Part shown: piece after piece, positions 22,665 through 34,818 of the stretch
Position numbering within the stretch: position 1 is the first letter of the stretch
Layout: every line of letters starts with the position of its first letter
DNA from: Dipteronia dyeriana
Taxonomy: Eukaryota; Streptophyta; Magnoliopsida; Sapindales; Sapindaceae
Direction of reading: 5' to 3'
DNA length: 64,000 nucleotides
Assembly (NCBI GenBank): GCA_032871835.1
Contig: CM065301.1
Location: 8,812,413 to 8,876,412 of the forward strand
Program-made: the position numbers and the translations under genes
The notes under the pieces: model-generated
Database searches by the model: none
The model's input: only the letters and a program-made list of their open reading frames with translations
What the model was told of the DNA's origin: nothing

Positions 22665-25420
22665 GAATGGACCCAATGAAATTGGTAATCACTTATGGTG
22701 GCAAATGGGTGGAAAACTTTTACGAGGGTGGTGAAACAGAGTTTGTGAAAATTTGTAGGAATTTGTCGTATAGTGAGTTGTCTAGGGTTGTACAAGGTGT
22801 TGCGAATGTTGACTTAACAAGGTTTATTATTGAGTTAAGAACTTTGGTTGATACCGGGGTTAGACTTAGGCCAGCCCGACCGAAAATTAAAGATGATAGC
22901 GTTGTGGAAATGTTGTTGTGCGATGGTGGACATGTTCCGGAGGTGTATGTTAGTGTTGTTGAGAAAGTTAGTATACAACCCGGTCATTTGGGTGTTCCTA
23001 CCGTTCAGCCCGTTTATCAAAGTTTTGTACAACAATTGGCGGTACAGTTTCAATCCGACGGTGGAAGCAACAACGTATTCGGTTCTATACCAACAACTGA
23101 TAATGTTTTTCAAACCCCAATTGGAAACCCTGTTATTTTTTAGGACCCAACAATTAACGAGGATGCGAGTTCGATTCCAGAGTACAATTCCCATAGTAAG
23201 TATGGATTATAGGATTTTGATGAAGATTACATTGGTGATGGTAGAAGTCGTGAGGGTGTGAATGATGAGGCAACATATCATCATGGAATGAGTTCGGATT
23301 CAACAGATGGTGGTCGTAGTGGGTCTGTTCCACCGGTTTTTACTGGTCTAAGTCGAGATACATTTGAAGATGGTGGCATTAATGTTGGTGATAGATCCGG
23401 AACTCTAGTCTCCCAACCTTGAATTATTCTCGGAGCTTCAAACTACAGTTTTGAACTAGTTAGAACAGAGGAATATAGTTCCTGTAATCACTTATCCAAA
23501 GGTAGGATGTTTGAAAGCAAAAAAGCTTTGAAGCTAGCTTTGCAAGAGTACGCACTAAAGGAGAATTTTGAAATCCGTGTTACAAGGTCATTCACGGGTA
23601 GAAATGAATTTGGTTGCAAGGATCTCGAGTGTAAATTTCAATTCCGTGCGGTTAAGATAGAAGGTGGGAATTATTGGACAGTCCGAAAAATTAAGGAAGA
23701 ACATAGTTGTACAATTGATGACTTGCACAATCGTCATCGACTAAGCAAGTGCATGGCTTATTGGTGAAATACTGTCACCAAAACTTGCAGTTAGTGGTCG
23801 ATCTTTGAAACCCAAAGAAATCATGACTGATATGCAAGTGGAACACGGACTTAGTTTGCTGTATACAAAGGCATTGAGGGCAAAAGACTTGCTGAACAAA
23901 ACGTTTTTGGTTCTCCTGATCTTTCATATCGGTTGTTGCCTGTATACTGCCATGAATTGAAACGCGTCAATCATGGTACTGTAACAGCAATAAAGAAGGA
24001 CATTGATAACAAATTCGAATATTTATTTATTGCTTTTAGTGCTTCACTTGTCGGGTTTCACACGGCCATACATCCTGCAATTTGCATTGATGCAACTCAT
24101 TTGAAGGGTAGGTTTGGCGGTGTCATGTTTATTGCAGCGTGCCAAGATGCAAACAATCAAGTGTTCCCTCTTGCTTATGGTTAGGGTGATGTTGAATGCG
24201 AGGATTCATGGACTTGGTTTTTAAAGGAGTTGAAAAAGGCAATAGGATGTTTTACGAATTGTATCATCATTTCCGATCACAGTCTTGCAATCAAGGTAGC
24301 TATGGCTAAAGAGTACCCTGAAATACCACATGGCCTTTGTGGTTTTCATATGAACATGAACCTGAAGAACAGATTCAAAAGCCATGTTGTATGCAATTTG
24401 TTCCATGAAGCTTCTAGGGCATATAGACAAACAGAGTTATTGGAAAATATACGAGAGTTAAGCCGTGTAAACATGCGAGCTTATGAATATCTGATGAGAG
24501 TTCGCACTCATAGATGGTCTCATGCGTACTGTCCGGTTAGGCGTTATGAGGGGGATGACTTCCAATATTATAGGAGTGCATGAACAATTGTTTACGGTAT
24601 GCTCGTCAGTTACCAATAACAACGTTGGTTGAGTACGTTAGAGATATGATGCATAAATGGTTTCATGAACGTCGTGATGCCGCATTCAGAAATACAACAC
24701 AACTGTCCGGTGGGCTACTGAGAAATTAACCACACAAAAAAATGAAACATCACATAAGTACACGGTGCGCCCAATAGATCATGTTAATTTCAATGTGAAA
24801 GACAGTGAGAAAGATGGCTTAGTAAACCTTTCTGAGAAAACTTGTACTTGTACAGAATTTCAGAATGACCTATTGTCTTGTAGTCATGCATTAGCTGCTA
24901 TACGGTATATATTCTACTAATACTTATATGCATTCTTTGTTAATGATTACATTTAATTATTTTCTAATGATTGCCATTGTAGGCATTGTAAAAAAAAATT
25001 GGCGACTTTTGTTCTGATTTCTACAAAACAAGCACCTGGTTGGAAAGCTATTATGGTCTCATATTTCTGGTTGGACACCCAAGTGAATGGAATACTCCAG
25101 AGGAAGTACGTGCAGAAGTTGTTCTCCCACCAGACTGGCGACCTCAAGCCAGTAGATCGAGAAAGAATAGGGTTCCGTCTGCAGGCGAGCATGGTCGTAG
25201 GAGTAGGTATTATACCATATGTAAGAAATCTGAGCACAACAGACAACATTGTGCAAACCCACCGGTCGATCAACAATACAATGTTCCCAACCCACAAACA
25301 AATCCACGACCGCGCCAACGTCGTAAATGCAAGTCATGTCGACAAAAGGGACACAACATAAGGACGTGTCCAACACGGCCATATGATAACCCTACGGATC
25401 CAGACAATGATGTTGAATGA
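22665..25420 (+). pseudogene. Mutator-type (MURA-like) transposase, degraded
   Basis: Domains appear in the family order. An N-terminal region (22665-23152) has the DNA-binding-leading segment of plant MULEs. At 23507-23767 a MuDR-type DNA-binding domain reads F.SKKALK..LQEYALKENF and ends IKEEHSC. At 23933-24184 the MULE core has IDATHLKGRFGGVMF, with the first catalytic Asp. At 24221-24580 it has CIIISDHSLAI, with the second Asp, and CGFHMNMNLKN. A SWIM zinc finger is at about 24840-24900 (CTCTEFQNDLLSCSHALAAI), probably followed by an intron. The C-terminus has a CCHC-type zinc knuckle (CKSCRQKGHNIRTC) at 25327-25370. Breaks: in-frame stops near 23152, 23210, 23421 and 24182, and frame changes near 23760, 23900 and 24570. 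It would have cut and joined its own element ends; this copy cannot. Confidence 0.8.
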
Positions 25421-26500
25421 GGTATGTCCCCATAAAATTTTCATATCAGTAAACAACTTTTGGGTTATTTTTACTAAACTTTATATATTAGTGTTCATTA
25501 GAATAAACTGGTTCTTTGTTTACAGCCACGTTAAAGCGCGCAAATAATCAAATGGATAGTTGCTTCTATTAAAATGGATGTTTGTGTACGTGTAATTGGA
25601 TTGGAAATTACAATTACGTTTTACTGTGCAAGACTTGTAATTTGGTGGTTGTACACTGCTATCAATTGGAAAATTGTTGTGTTTCTATCAACTTATTTTG
25701 TGTTCATGTAATTTTATTTTACGAAATGACTTTCATTAGTCAGCATATATTTTTTAAAAAAGTACATGCAATGTGATGATTATTCAATTAAGTTAAAAAC
25801 AAATTTTTTACAGAAATGAACATTCAAAAGTTGATCAAAACATATACATAAATAATTATACAATCAGTGCCCTACAAATAAAACACCCTAGTTGTCACGA
25901 ATTAAACACACCAGTTCCCTAAAACTTAAACACACCAGTTGTCACAAATAAAACACATCAGTTGTCACATTAAACACTCTGGTGCTATTCAACAGTTAAA
26001 TACACCAGTGCCCTAAAAATTAAACACACCAGTTGTCACACATTAAACACACCCGTGCTATTCAACAATTAAACACACCAATGCCCTAAAAATTAAACAC
26101 ACCGGTGACCTAAAAATTAAACACACCGGTTGTAACAAATTAAACACACCAATGGTAAGAAATAAAAAACACAGGTGGCACAAAATTTATACCTAAATAT
26201 ATTCATAACACATCAGTATTTCGCTAGGACTCCATAACATCCATATACAAAATTAAAGACATCATTAACATTCATTAAATAAAACAGCCAAACTAAATAA
26301 ATCGATCGGTACTCCATTTGTTATCCATCAACCTTTTTTACCCTTTGTTGTCCATCCCATTTGTAAACAAAAACTCCAACCTTCCATAACCCACCTATGT
26401 ACACTAAACAAAACAAACAAACAATGAAATAATTACAATCAACAAACTAAAGAACATATGATGAAAAAATGCAGTGGGTTATTCGAACCTGCAAATTCGT
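25421..26500. other. Spacer between the two element genes
   Basis: This holds the 3' side of the transposase gene, the middle motif array (25875-26165) and the 3' flank of the minus-strand Ulp1-like gene. No other coding potential is convincing. It belongs to the large Mutator-like element. Confidence 0.6.
25875..26165 (-). repeat. Middle motif array: AATTAAACACACC repeats
   Basis: About twelve copies of (A)ATTAAACACACC, the reverse complement of the left-array motif, separated by 11-14 bp phrases such as AGTTGTCACA and AGTGCCCTAAA. Read on the minus strand they are TGTGTTTAAT. They lie between the 3' ends of the two convergent element genes. Confidence 0.85.
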
Positions 26501-29500
26501 CTACAAATTTATAGGAGACTTGTATAGTACACTATTCTTATATATCTGGAATGTCATTTCTTTTCGAAAGTAGCTTATTTCCTCATGTCCCCACTTCCAG
26601 TTACCCTTCTTAAAGATTGAAGTCTCTGCATACTTACAAATAAAAACTCCACAACTACATTTGTCAACCTGCTGAGGGATCATTTGGTTGCTAGACACCG
26701 AAACAGTGAACACAACTCCTCATGGTTTTTCGCTCCTATTTGAAAAGAAACCACATTTGTTCATGATACTTGGCAGCAGTCGCCTCAGGGACATTAGTTG
26801 CCTGAAAACGCTCGAATTGAATTGATTTTGTCTTTGCTCCGGTTGGGTCAAATATGGTAATGTGATGGTCAAGCAAATCAACCTTTCATAATATCTAGTG
26901 ACCATCTGGTTCCCCAACACAGCAGGGAACACACAGCTGCATTAAAAAATAGCCAACATAAACATTCATTAGAAAAAACAAAATAGAACCACAACTCTGT
27001 GGGTTGTGTTTGATACAACCACATAAGACAACATTTGAATACCCCAAAAAATAGCACATATAACTCACTTGTGTATACAACCACCAAGGCAGTCCCCATC
27101 CCGGTCTATTGCCAAAACCATAATCAATCCAATCATGCGGACATTCAAAAGCGAGTGCATCGAAAGAAGATTCAGCTTCGTTGTCAGTCTCAAGTATCTT
27201 TTTCCATGTCAAATTCAGTTTTGTCTGCAACAAACGTTAATTATAAGTTGTAAGTTGATGCGAATTGCACTCATATTTTTGACAACTAGACATGCAGGTA
27301 CTAAACTTACATAAAATTCAGAGGAAAGTAGAACTAAGCTATGTCTGTAGTTATAGGGGTCCGATTCCCGCCTTTTTACCAAGTAGCTCATGTATGCGTC
27401 CACGTGCTAATTCATAAAAACCAATGAATGAATAAAAATCTAGAAAATGTATACAATATAAAAAAAAAATGTATACAAAACGAATATATAGACAAACTAT
27501 GAAATCAAAAAAATGTACACTTACGTCAGTGGATAACCACTTCGTAGGATCTTCCAATTCCATAAAAAAAAGATTTGTCAACGGACTCCTCCGTTCCTAC
27601 GTTTCGCCTGAAATCAATGTAAACAAAAAAACCGTTGTAATATTGTTTATTACAAAAGTAAGTTGTACAAATGATAGGTTTACAATTTCATACCTTGCTG
27701 GTTTAGATTTCCTCTTGAATTGGTCATATTTGCTCTTGTCTTGCTGTAGTTTCTTTACAGATGCCCGGGTCGGGTCAATAAATGGAGACATGCAATACGC
27801 AGATCGGAGCCTAACTCTGATCGATCGATCCTCCTCCGCTGCGTAGTTGTAACCCATCCTAATATCTCCACTTACCAACCCTGAGCTACCTACCACCTTC
27901 TCCGTTACGGGATTCACCACCTCCTGATCTCTAAAAATTGTATGTACCTCTTCCCTATCCAAGCTCGGATCTTTAACAACGGTCACCAGTGCCTACGACA
28001 CCCAACAATCGTATTCTCAAATATCCAAACGAATAATACATAAATAACATATATGCACAAATATACCTATTGGTTGCTTTCACCTCGGGAAGACTGTATC
28101 TCCTGCACCAGGCTTCTAAGCACACCTGGAAGGTTTGACACCTCCCATTTTACCACAGTATCCAACACATCTTGAAGTGCCCTCACTGCCTCCAACAATT
28201 CAGTTATTCTATCACCACCCTAATTTATACATTTAAAATATGCACGTGTCTTAGGAAAAATAATAAAAAGATAAAATTAAATTATACGACTATCATTCTA
28301 GTCCACTTACCTTAGATCGAGGCTCTTGTCGGGATGACATATGGGGATGCGGTGGGAGAGGGGTAGGTGTATATCCAGGTGTATAGTCTACATGAGAGGT
28401 ATGTGTATATCTCGATGTATAGTCTACATGAGGGGTAGGTGTATATCCAGATTATAGTCTTCATCCTGATCAAGCCTGGTGACTGGGACTGCTTTTCTTT
28501 GCTTCTTCTTCATCTATGTCTTTTTCTTCTTCTTTTGTGCCTTCCTCTTCAATGCCCTTTTACTGGTGGCTGCCCCATCATCACCATCACCATCACTAAC
28601 AACTCCATCGTTACCATCATCCCCCTCGTCCAACAACTCATGCCTTTTCTTCATTTCCATTTCCACCAAAGGTATAAATTACGGACCCTCCGTCATATTG
28701 TAGTCAACTCCAACCCAATAATCTGCTCGCGCCTCATTATCTGTTGCCTTCAAAACCTTCTTTACATCAGCCTGTAATAATGTGATAATATTTAGTGGTC
28801 TAAAATGTTGTAACCAATTTAATAAATAAATAGTGTGTATGTGAATAACCCACCTTCTCACTACGAATATTAGCTTCCAGATCTAAAATCGTTTGCACAA
28901 AATTCCGCAGCCTCTTATGCATCGTCCAACACCTCATCCTAGACAGGGTATCTTGTAATCTCATGCCAAACCCATCGATCAAGTTGTCCACAACCTCCAT
29001 CGCCCATACCTGAAAAGAAACCTTAATAGTTAATATATATTAATGCATGCAACAACCTCCCTTTTTGTTGATTAATATATATTACTTTATATGTTCCTAA
29101 TTTTGTTACATATAATTAATTTAAGCTTTTTACAGCTATAGAGACAAATAATAGAATAATTATAGGAACTAACCTCAATAGCCCACGGGAAACCGTATAA
29201 CCGGTACCTGACCTTGCCATACCCTTTCTTTGAGTTTCTTGACCTAAAACCATGACTCAAATAATGCAGCATCATCTTGAACACATAGTGTCCCCATGCA
29301 AAACCATTGAATGCCTCCAAATCATCAACCAAATTAAAAAGCCAAGGGGTGACTTTTTTATCAAATGGTTGGCCAAACAATACATTGTTTGCTATCAAGA
29401 ACAGTGCCATCTTCAACGAATCATCGGCCTCCAAGAAGTTGCCCGCTACAAATCGATCATACATAGTTGACAACTTCAAATCTTCGGCTTCTTTGCCAGG

Positions 29501-29920
29501 CCAATATCTTTTATGGATGCCGTTTTCATTGGCCACATAAGGAGTGTTAATAATTTAAGAGATTTTCCCAAACTGTAGGCCGGTCACCAAACAAAATTCT
29601 CTCTGTCCAAATCTTACCTTCTTCCCACCAACCGAAAACCACAACTCGTTCTCGGATGCACCATCTATTTGAATTTCCCTCAACAATAAGCTGTGTACGA
29701 TATGAGCAGAGAACAACCAATTTGTAGGAAACTGACCGAATTGCTTGAAACAACTCGCCATAAAATCAGCATGTTTCCCCTCCTTGCGTAGTATATCCTC
29801 TATATTGCTTATGTACTTCAACCGACACCCAACGTTGATTAATGCTTCTTGAGTCCATTTATTCCTTTGGATCTTCAGAAACTGATCATAATCGATGTTC
29901 TCCTTCTGTAAAATATAAAA
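26501..29920 (-). pseudogene. Ulp1-like cysteine protease with DUF1985 domain, transposon-borne, degraded
   Basis: Read on minus from 29910 down. The first block (29555-29821) has FPTNWLFSAHIVHSLLLRE and ELWFSVGGKKVRFGQREF, the start of DUF1985. The block at 29087-29536 continues it (WLFNLVDDLEAFNGFAWGHY, RYRLYGFPWAIE). An in-frame TAA near 29558 separates them. The linker is spread over 27400-29000 with several exon-like pieces. The C-terminal block 26501-26713 has PQQVDKCSCGVFICKYAE, which holds the catalytic Gln and Cys of the Ulp1 (C48) fold. The block at 26895-27233 has PWWLY, the usual approach to the catalytic His region, but its frame is broken. C48 proteases cleave SUMO or related tags from proteins. 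The role of this domain in transposons is not known. With stops and frame changes this copy is a pseudogene. Confidence 0.72.
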
Positions 29921-29944
29921 AAACGTGGTTTCACTTAAGTAAAC

Positions 29945-30540
29945 TCACATATCCCCAATTAAACAAACCAGTCATGCCCAATTAAACACATAAGTTCATA
30001 CCCAATTAAACACACAAGTTCATACCCAATTAAACACACTCATTTACAACAATTAAACACACTAGTAATAACCAACTAAACACATCAGTCATATCCAATT
30101 AAACACACATATTCATACAATAATTAAACACATCAGTAATAACCAACTACACACACCGGTCATACCTAATCAAACACACCAGGTCATACTCAATTAAACA
30201 CACCAGGTCATATCCAATTAAACACACCAGGTCATATCCAATTAAACACACCAGATCATACCAAATTAAACACACATGTTCACAACAATTAAACACACCC
30301 GTTCTCAACCACTTAAACACACCAATTCATACACTATTAAACACATCGGTCATACCCAATTAAACACACCGGTCATACCCAATTAAACACACCATTCATA
30401 CCCAATTAAACACACCAGTCATATCCAATTAAACACACCAGTTCATACCTAAATTCATATCATTAATTAAACCATAAAAAATGCACAATTTCACATGATT
30501 AACACACACACCAGTTCACAACAACTCATTGACTGAGCCA
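29945..30540 (-). repeat. Right motif array: AATTAAACACACC repeats
   Basis: About twenty-five copies of CAATTAAACACAC(C) spaced 19-24 bp apart, with intervening AGTTCATACC, AGGTCATATC and GGTCATACC phrases. Read on minus it is TGTGTTTAATTG, so it stands upstream of the Ulp1/DUF1985 gene exactly as the left array stands upstream of the transposase. The core AAACACAC also occurs in the right terminal repeat (31626-31635). Confidence 0.88.
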
Positions 30541-31119
30541 ATATTTTAACATTCCTGTTGCTTCTAAAGTCTATCTCTGTCAATAATTAAACCACAAAAA
30601 ACACACATACACAGTCAAAGAAAGAAACAAAAAGACACGCATTGCCAACACAACATCTTTCAAAGAGATATCAAAAAAAAAAAAAAAACTGGGGTCTGGT
30701 CATCATCTACTGAGATATACTTATATATACTATATACTTTTATGTTGTTTGAATTTGGACCCACAAATCATGCTAACTATTTTAACATGCAAAGCTAACA
30801 CCAGATATAAAAAACACTTGAAAGTTTCAACCTTTCTTAATGTATCTATGAAATCACAAGTTCAAATCATTTTGTTCAAATCCTTGTTCAGACTTCGAAA
30901 TCATTTACAAGTGAACAAAATCAATTTCTTAAAATCCTTGCTCAAATTTCGAAATCTATTCGAGTGAACAAAATTGATTTGTTAAAATCTCTGTTCAAAT
31001 TTCAAAAACTATCACAACGTAACAAAATCAATTTGATAATGTATAAATCAAAATCAATTTCGGATTCTATCAACCAAAAATATAAAAAAAAAAATGAAAC
31101 CCTTAAGTCAAATGTGAAG

Positions 31120-31390
31120 AGGAGGTGCAAACCGTTGGTGACTGCGCGTCGTCGTCGTTGTCTCCGTCTCCACGTCGCTGTCGGTGGCTCTTCATGGTGG
31201 TGGTCGTCGACATCGTTGGTCTCTCGAAGTCGTCGGCTCTCGTCGCCACTCATCTGTCTCGTCTCGTCCTCCGTTCTGGTTTCTCTCATCTACACGTTGT
31301 CATTGTGTCGATGTCATCGTCTCGTTATGGTGGTGGTCGTCGTTGGGTTGTCTCTCGCAAGTCGTCGGGTCTAGTTTCACTTTTCTGGTT
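31120..31390. other. GC-rich triplet-repetitive block inside the Mutator-like element
   Basis: CGTCGTCGTCGTTG-type repeats give long frames on both strands (for example 31002-31289 on minus), rich in Arg and His or in Ser. No domain is recognised. The base composition contrasts with the AT-rich element. A GC-rich block also occurs near one end of the smaller Mutator-like element at 20218-20300. The origin, captured gene or expanded repeat, is open. Confidence 0.4.
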
Positions 31391-31662
31391 TGACAGTAAC
31401 ACTAACAATGAACAACACTAAGAATGAATCTCAAGTCTCGGTTTTGGGCTTTTTATGTTTTCAATTTGTTATATTATTTTAATTATTAACTAATTGATTT
31501 TGAATTTCTTTTTTTCATTTTTTCAGTTTTGTTTTTTCAAGTCATTATAACAGAAGGGTACTTTTGTCCCAAAAGTGGAAAAATTGGTAAAAACAATAAA
31601 TTTACTAATCTTGACTAAAAACAATAAACACACTAACCTTTTGGTTACTTTTAAGTTCTCCC

Positions 31663-31936
31663 TTATATATATATATATATATTAAATGCTTTGACTTGGT
31701 TGTATTCACTTGTCAAAGTATCATTTAAATCCAATGGTTGATATGTAAGGAACTGATATATTGTCAGTTCGAACCGACGATAGAAAGACTATATATATAT
31801 ATATATATCCGAATTACAACTAGTAAGAACATGTGCATGGTTTGACCCTTTGGAGGTAAGGGGCAGAGCTAGGAATTATTTCCAACAGGGACATTATAAA
31901 ATAATGAGTTATATCAACATGTATAGAGGGTATATC
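31663..31936. mobile_element. (TA)n and remainder of the hairpin MITE on the right of the Mutator-like element
   Basis: After a (TA)n tract the phrases ATTCACTTGTCAAAGTATC, AAATCCAATGGTT and GGAACTGATATATTGTCAGT repeat those at 21050-21140 left of the large element. This supports insertion of that element into, or recombination next to, the same MITE family. Confidence 0.55.
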
Positions 31937-31948
31937 GCTAAAAAAAAT

Positions 31949-32771
31949 GTAGAATTTCACATAAGTCTTACTTTTTTGGCGATTTGTCACCTTTATAAAT
32001 ATCTTTTCATATTCATCACTTTAGCCCATACTTTTTTCAAAACTCATCTCTTTAATCCATTTGACAAAATATTTGAAAGTCAACTCATTTAAAAACTGTG
32101 AAAGTACATTTTTTCCCTTATTACTATTTAATTTAGATAAAATGATTATCTTAACTTTAAATTAAAATAAAAAATAATAAAATTCTTAATAATAAAATCT
32201 TATATGATTACAAAACAAATTAAATAAAATAATAAAAAAACCATTAATTTTTCTTAATTTATATTTTTTTATAATGGATTTTTATTTAGCTAAAATGATT
32301 ATCTTAGTTTTAAATTAAAATGAAAAATAACAAAAAATTTAATAATAAAATCTTAAATAAATAGTTTACGCAAAAAGTATGAAAAATAATCATTTGAAGC
32401 TAAGATAATCATTTTAGCTAAATAAATATCCATTATGAAAAAAAATAAAAAATAAGAAAAAATTAATGGATTATTATTATTAATAATAATTTAAGATTTT
32501 TTTAATCTATTTATTTAAGGTTTTATTATTGAGAATTTTATTATTTTTCATTTTAATTTAAAGTTAAGATAATCATTTTAGCTAAATTAAATTGTAGTAA
32601 GGGCAGAAGTGTATTTTTACACGTTTTAAAATAGTTGACTTTCAAATATTTAGTCCAACGGATTAAAGTGATGAGTTTTGAAAAACAAATAAGGACTAAA
32701 GTGAATAATATGGAAAGACATTTATAAAAGGTGATAAATCGCCAAAAAAAGTGGGACTTATGTGAAATTCT
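31949..32771. mobile_element. Foldback element of about 820 bp with long inverted arms
   Basis: The left arm runs from AGAATTTCACATAAGTC (31951) through GGCGATTT.TCACCTTT, AAAACTCATC, TTTGAAAGTCAACT and AAAATGATTATCTTA. The right arm repeats the same order in inverse, ending GTGAAATTCT at 32771. Each arm is about 290-370 bp. The flanks are GCTAAAAAAAAT (31937-31948) and GCTAAAAAAAT (32772-32782), a target duplication of about 10 bp with one A-run difference. Long arms and a 9-11 bp duplication suggest a Mutator-type foldback element. No coding capacity. Confidence 0.75.
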
Positions 32772-32782
32772 GCTAAAAAAAT

Positions 32783-34478
32783 ATTGTTAATGTGTATCCA
32801 TTTCTATTAAGGCATTAGTACGTATTTGAAATACAAGTTGAGATATAGGGTCAGAATATCTAAATGTTGGGAATTTAAATCGATGAATGTGGAAGCGACA
32901 TGCCTAATATTTATATCCATAACAAATAAACATCTACTAGCAGAAAATAAGACGAGAGAATATAAATCAATCATACACAAAACATAAGATATATATGGAA
33001 TCCCTAATCAGGTAAAAAAACTACGAGCCGTCAGGATGACGGAGAAAATTCCATTGTATAATAAATTGTTATAACCATATACTTTAAGATTCTCTCTCTA
33101 ACCCAAACCTCAAACCATCGAGTCTTACCAATTAAGCCTCTAAGCTCACAACCGAGCTTTACATCATGGCTTTTAGCTCATGACGCTCACCGGGTTCTCC
33201 TCCATGTGCACCATCTCCCGAATATCCCTCTAGGTCTCCCATGAATATCACCCACGGATGTCCCTCTTGATCCTTATATATTTCTTGGATCTCACTCAGA
33301 TATTCACCCTCTCAGATCACCCATTGTCTAATGTTATTGGTGTTCTTACAAATATTAATGTATACTAGAGTACTAGGGATGTTTGAGACCTACAAGAAAA
33401 CCTTTTTCTTTACTCATAAGACTTCTTGTTCCATGCAAATTCTTTCTCCTTTACGCACAAGACTTTCCGGTTCAACATGAAGACAAGTTCTTTCATTTTC
33501 TGTTTTCTTTAAGTACAAGACTTTCCGGTTCAGCATGAAGACAAGCTCTTTTCTTTAAGCACAAGAACTTCCCAAAAGAAATAACTTCCTTTTTCGCTGA
33601 AGATTTCCTGATTCACACTTGCTTATGGTTTACTACGATTCGGGTCACGTTCACCCTACACCATTACAAGTCACCTGAAATGTGCCACGTTTTACCAACC
33701 ATAAGAACAGTTGTCCCACCATTGTCTCTCCCGCAATGCTCTCGACAACGCTTTTCTTCTATTGATGGACCGTTGTTCTCAGCGTTGTGCAATTCCGTGC
33801 TTCTTTCAAGGGTCGACCGATGTAGGAACCGTTGTCCAATTCCACAATGTTACCCATATCGGTTTTCTTCAGACTTCGTTTATTTAGTTCTTCTTGATCT
33901 TCAAATCTCCCTCAAACACTATTTCCAACTTTCAAACGTTTTCTCACGTCTCTATGAAGTTTCACATAAGTTAAAGTCTCATTTGGTTAATATTTGGTTC
34001 ACTTGAGAATACGAGCTAAAACCTAATATAAAGTTACTTTAAAATTAATATAGAAACCTTAATTTATGATTCGATAATAGTGTTTAAAAATTATAAATTA
34101 AAACTAATTAAAATTTAAATCTTAGTCCTAGTCTTTTTTTTTAACATCCAAAAACTATTTAAAAGTTAAAAAAAAAAGCTTATTTGATAAAATATCTTAA
34201 TAATTAAATATAAATATATGTCTATGTTTGGTGGACATATTTTAATTATATGATTATATATATATATATATTATTTATGGGTATAACGACTCGAACCTTC
34301 AGATTGAATGAGTACTCTTTAACACTAAACCAAATTGGATGGTGGTATTTAAATTATAAAACTAGCAATAGGTTGATTTTTTTTTAAATAACATATCAAA
34401 AGTGTAACATGTTATTAGGGTACTGAAATAAGTAAGATTGGAAGAGAGAACCACATTATATTAGTTAATATAGAACAT
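32783..34478. other. Unclassified, probably repeat-derived DNA
   Basis: 33050-34010 has higher GC and many CTC/CCC-rich phrases, with a near-repeat of AAGACTTTCCGGTTCA(A/G)CATGAAGACAAG (33461-33486 and 33516-33545). It resembles LTR or leader sequence of a retroelement, but I find no TG...CA ends or primer-binding site. A 108-codon plus-strand frame at 33680-34006 has no recognisable domain. Confidence 0.4.
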
Positions 34479-34818
34479 ATATGTTATAATTCATTTCTCA
34501 TTTGTATTTAAGATACATGAAAAGAAATATGATATTTAAGGGAAAAACATTAAATGTAAGTTTTATAGAAAAAAAAAAATGAAACAGGGGTTCTCTTAAA
34601 AAAAATGAAACATGGGCAAAAGCATAAAAATCATAAAATAAAAACATTAAATGTATGTTTTATAGAAAAAATAAAAAATGAAACAGGAGTTCTCTAACAA
34701 AAAATGAAATATGGGTAAAAGCCTAAAAATCATAAAATTAAAGATTTTGTAAAAATTGAACTAGAGGCAACTTTGTAAATTTTGAAACTTCAAGGGGCAA
34801 TGACCCTCCTCGCTCTAT

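Larger units (their letters stand above)
21182..31662. mobile_element. Large Mutator-like element carrying transposase and Ulp1/DUF1985 genes, both decayed
   Basis: Terminal inverted repeats of about 120 bp: the left (21182-21300) and the reverse complement of the right (31545-31662) share GGA at the tip, TTGTTTTTA, ATTA.TAAATTT.TTGTTTTTACC and AAA.TACCC(C/T)T. Total length is about 10.5 kb. Outer flanks on both sides are (TA)n, so the element appears to have landed in a TA microsatellite, which hides the target duplication. Inside, from left to right: a possible first exon (ATG at 21700), a motif array, a + strand transposase, a second array, a - strand Ulp1/DUF1985 gene, a third array, and a GC-rich block (31120-31390). 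The gene content matches the plant Mutator-like elements that carry Ulp1-like genes (the KAONASHI type). The repeats have diverged and both genes have stops, so this copy is inactive. Confidence 0.8.

Noticed and set aside
29945..30540. CRISPR-like array of short repeats with variable spacers
   Set aside because: Repeats are degenerate and AT-rich, spacers are similar to one another, and the array lies in a plant Mutator-like element. There are no cas genes and no prokaryotic context.
32120..32600. Matrix-attachment or centromeric AT satellite
   Set aside because: The AT-rich stretch is explained by the arms and loop of the foldback element; no tandem satellite period is present.
33680..34006. 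Possible small protein-coding gene
   Set aside because: No recognisable domain, a repeat-like setting, and no splice or promoter context.
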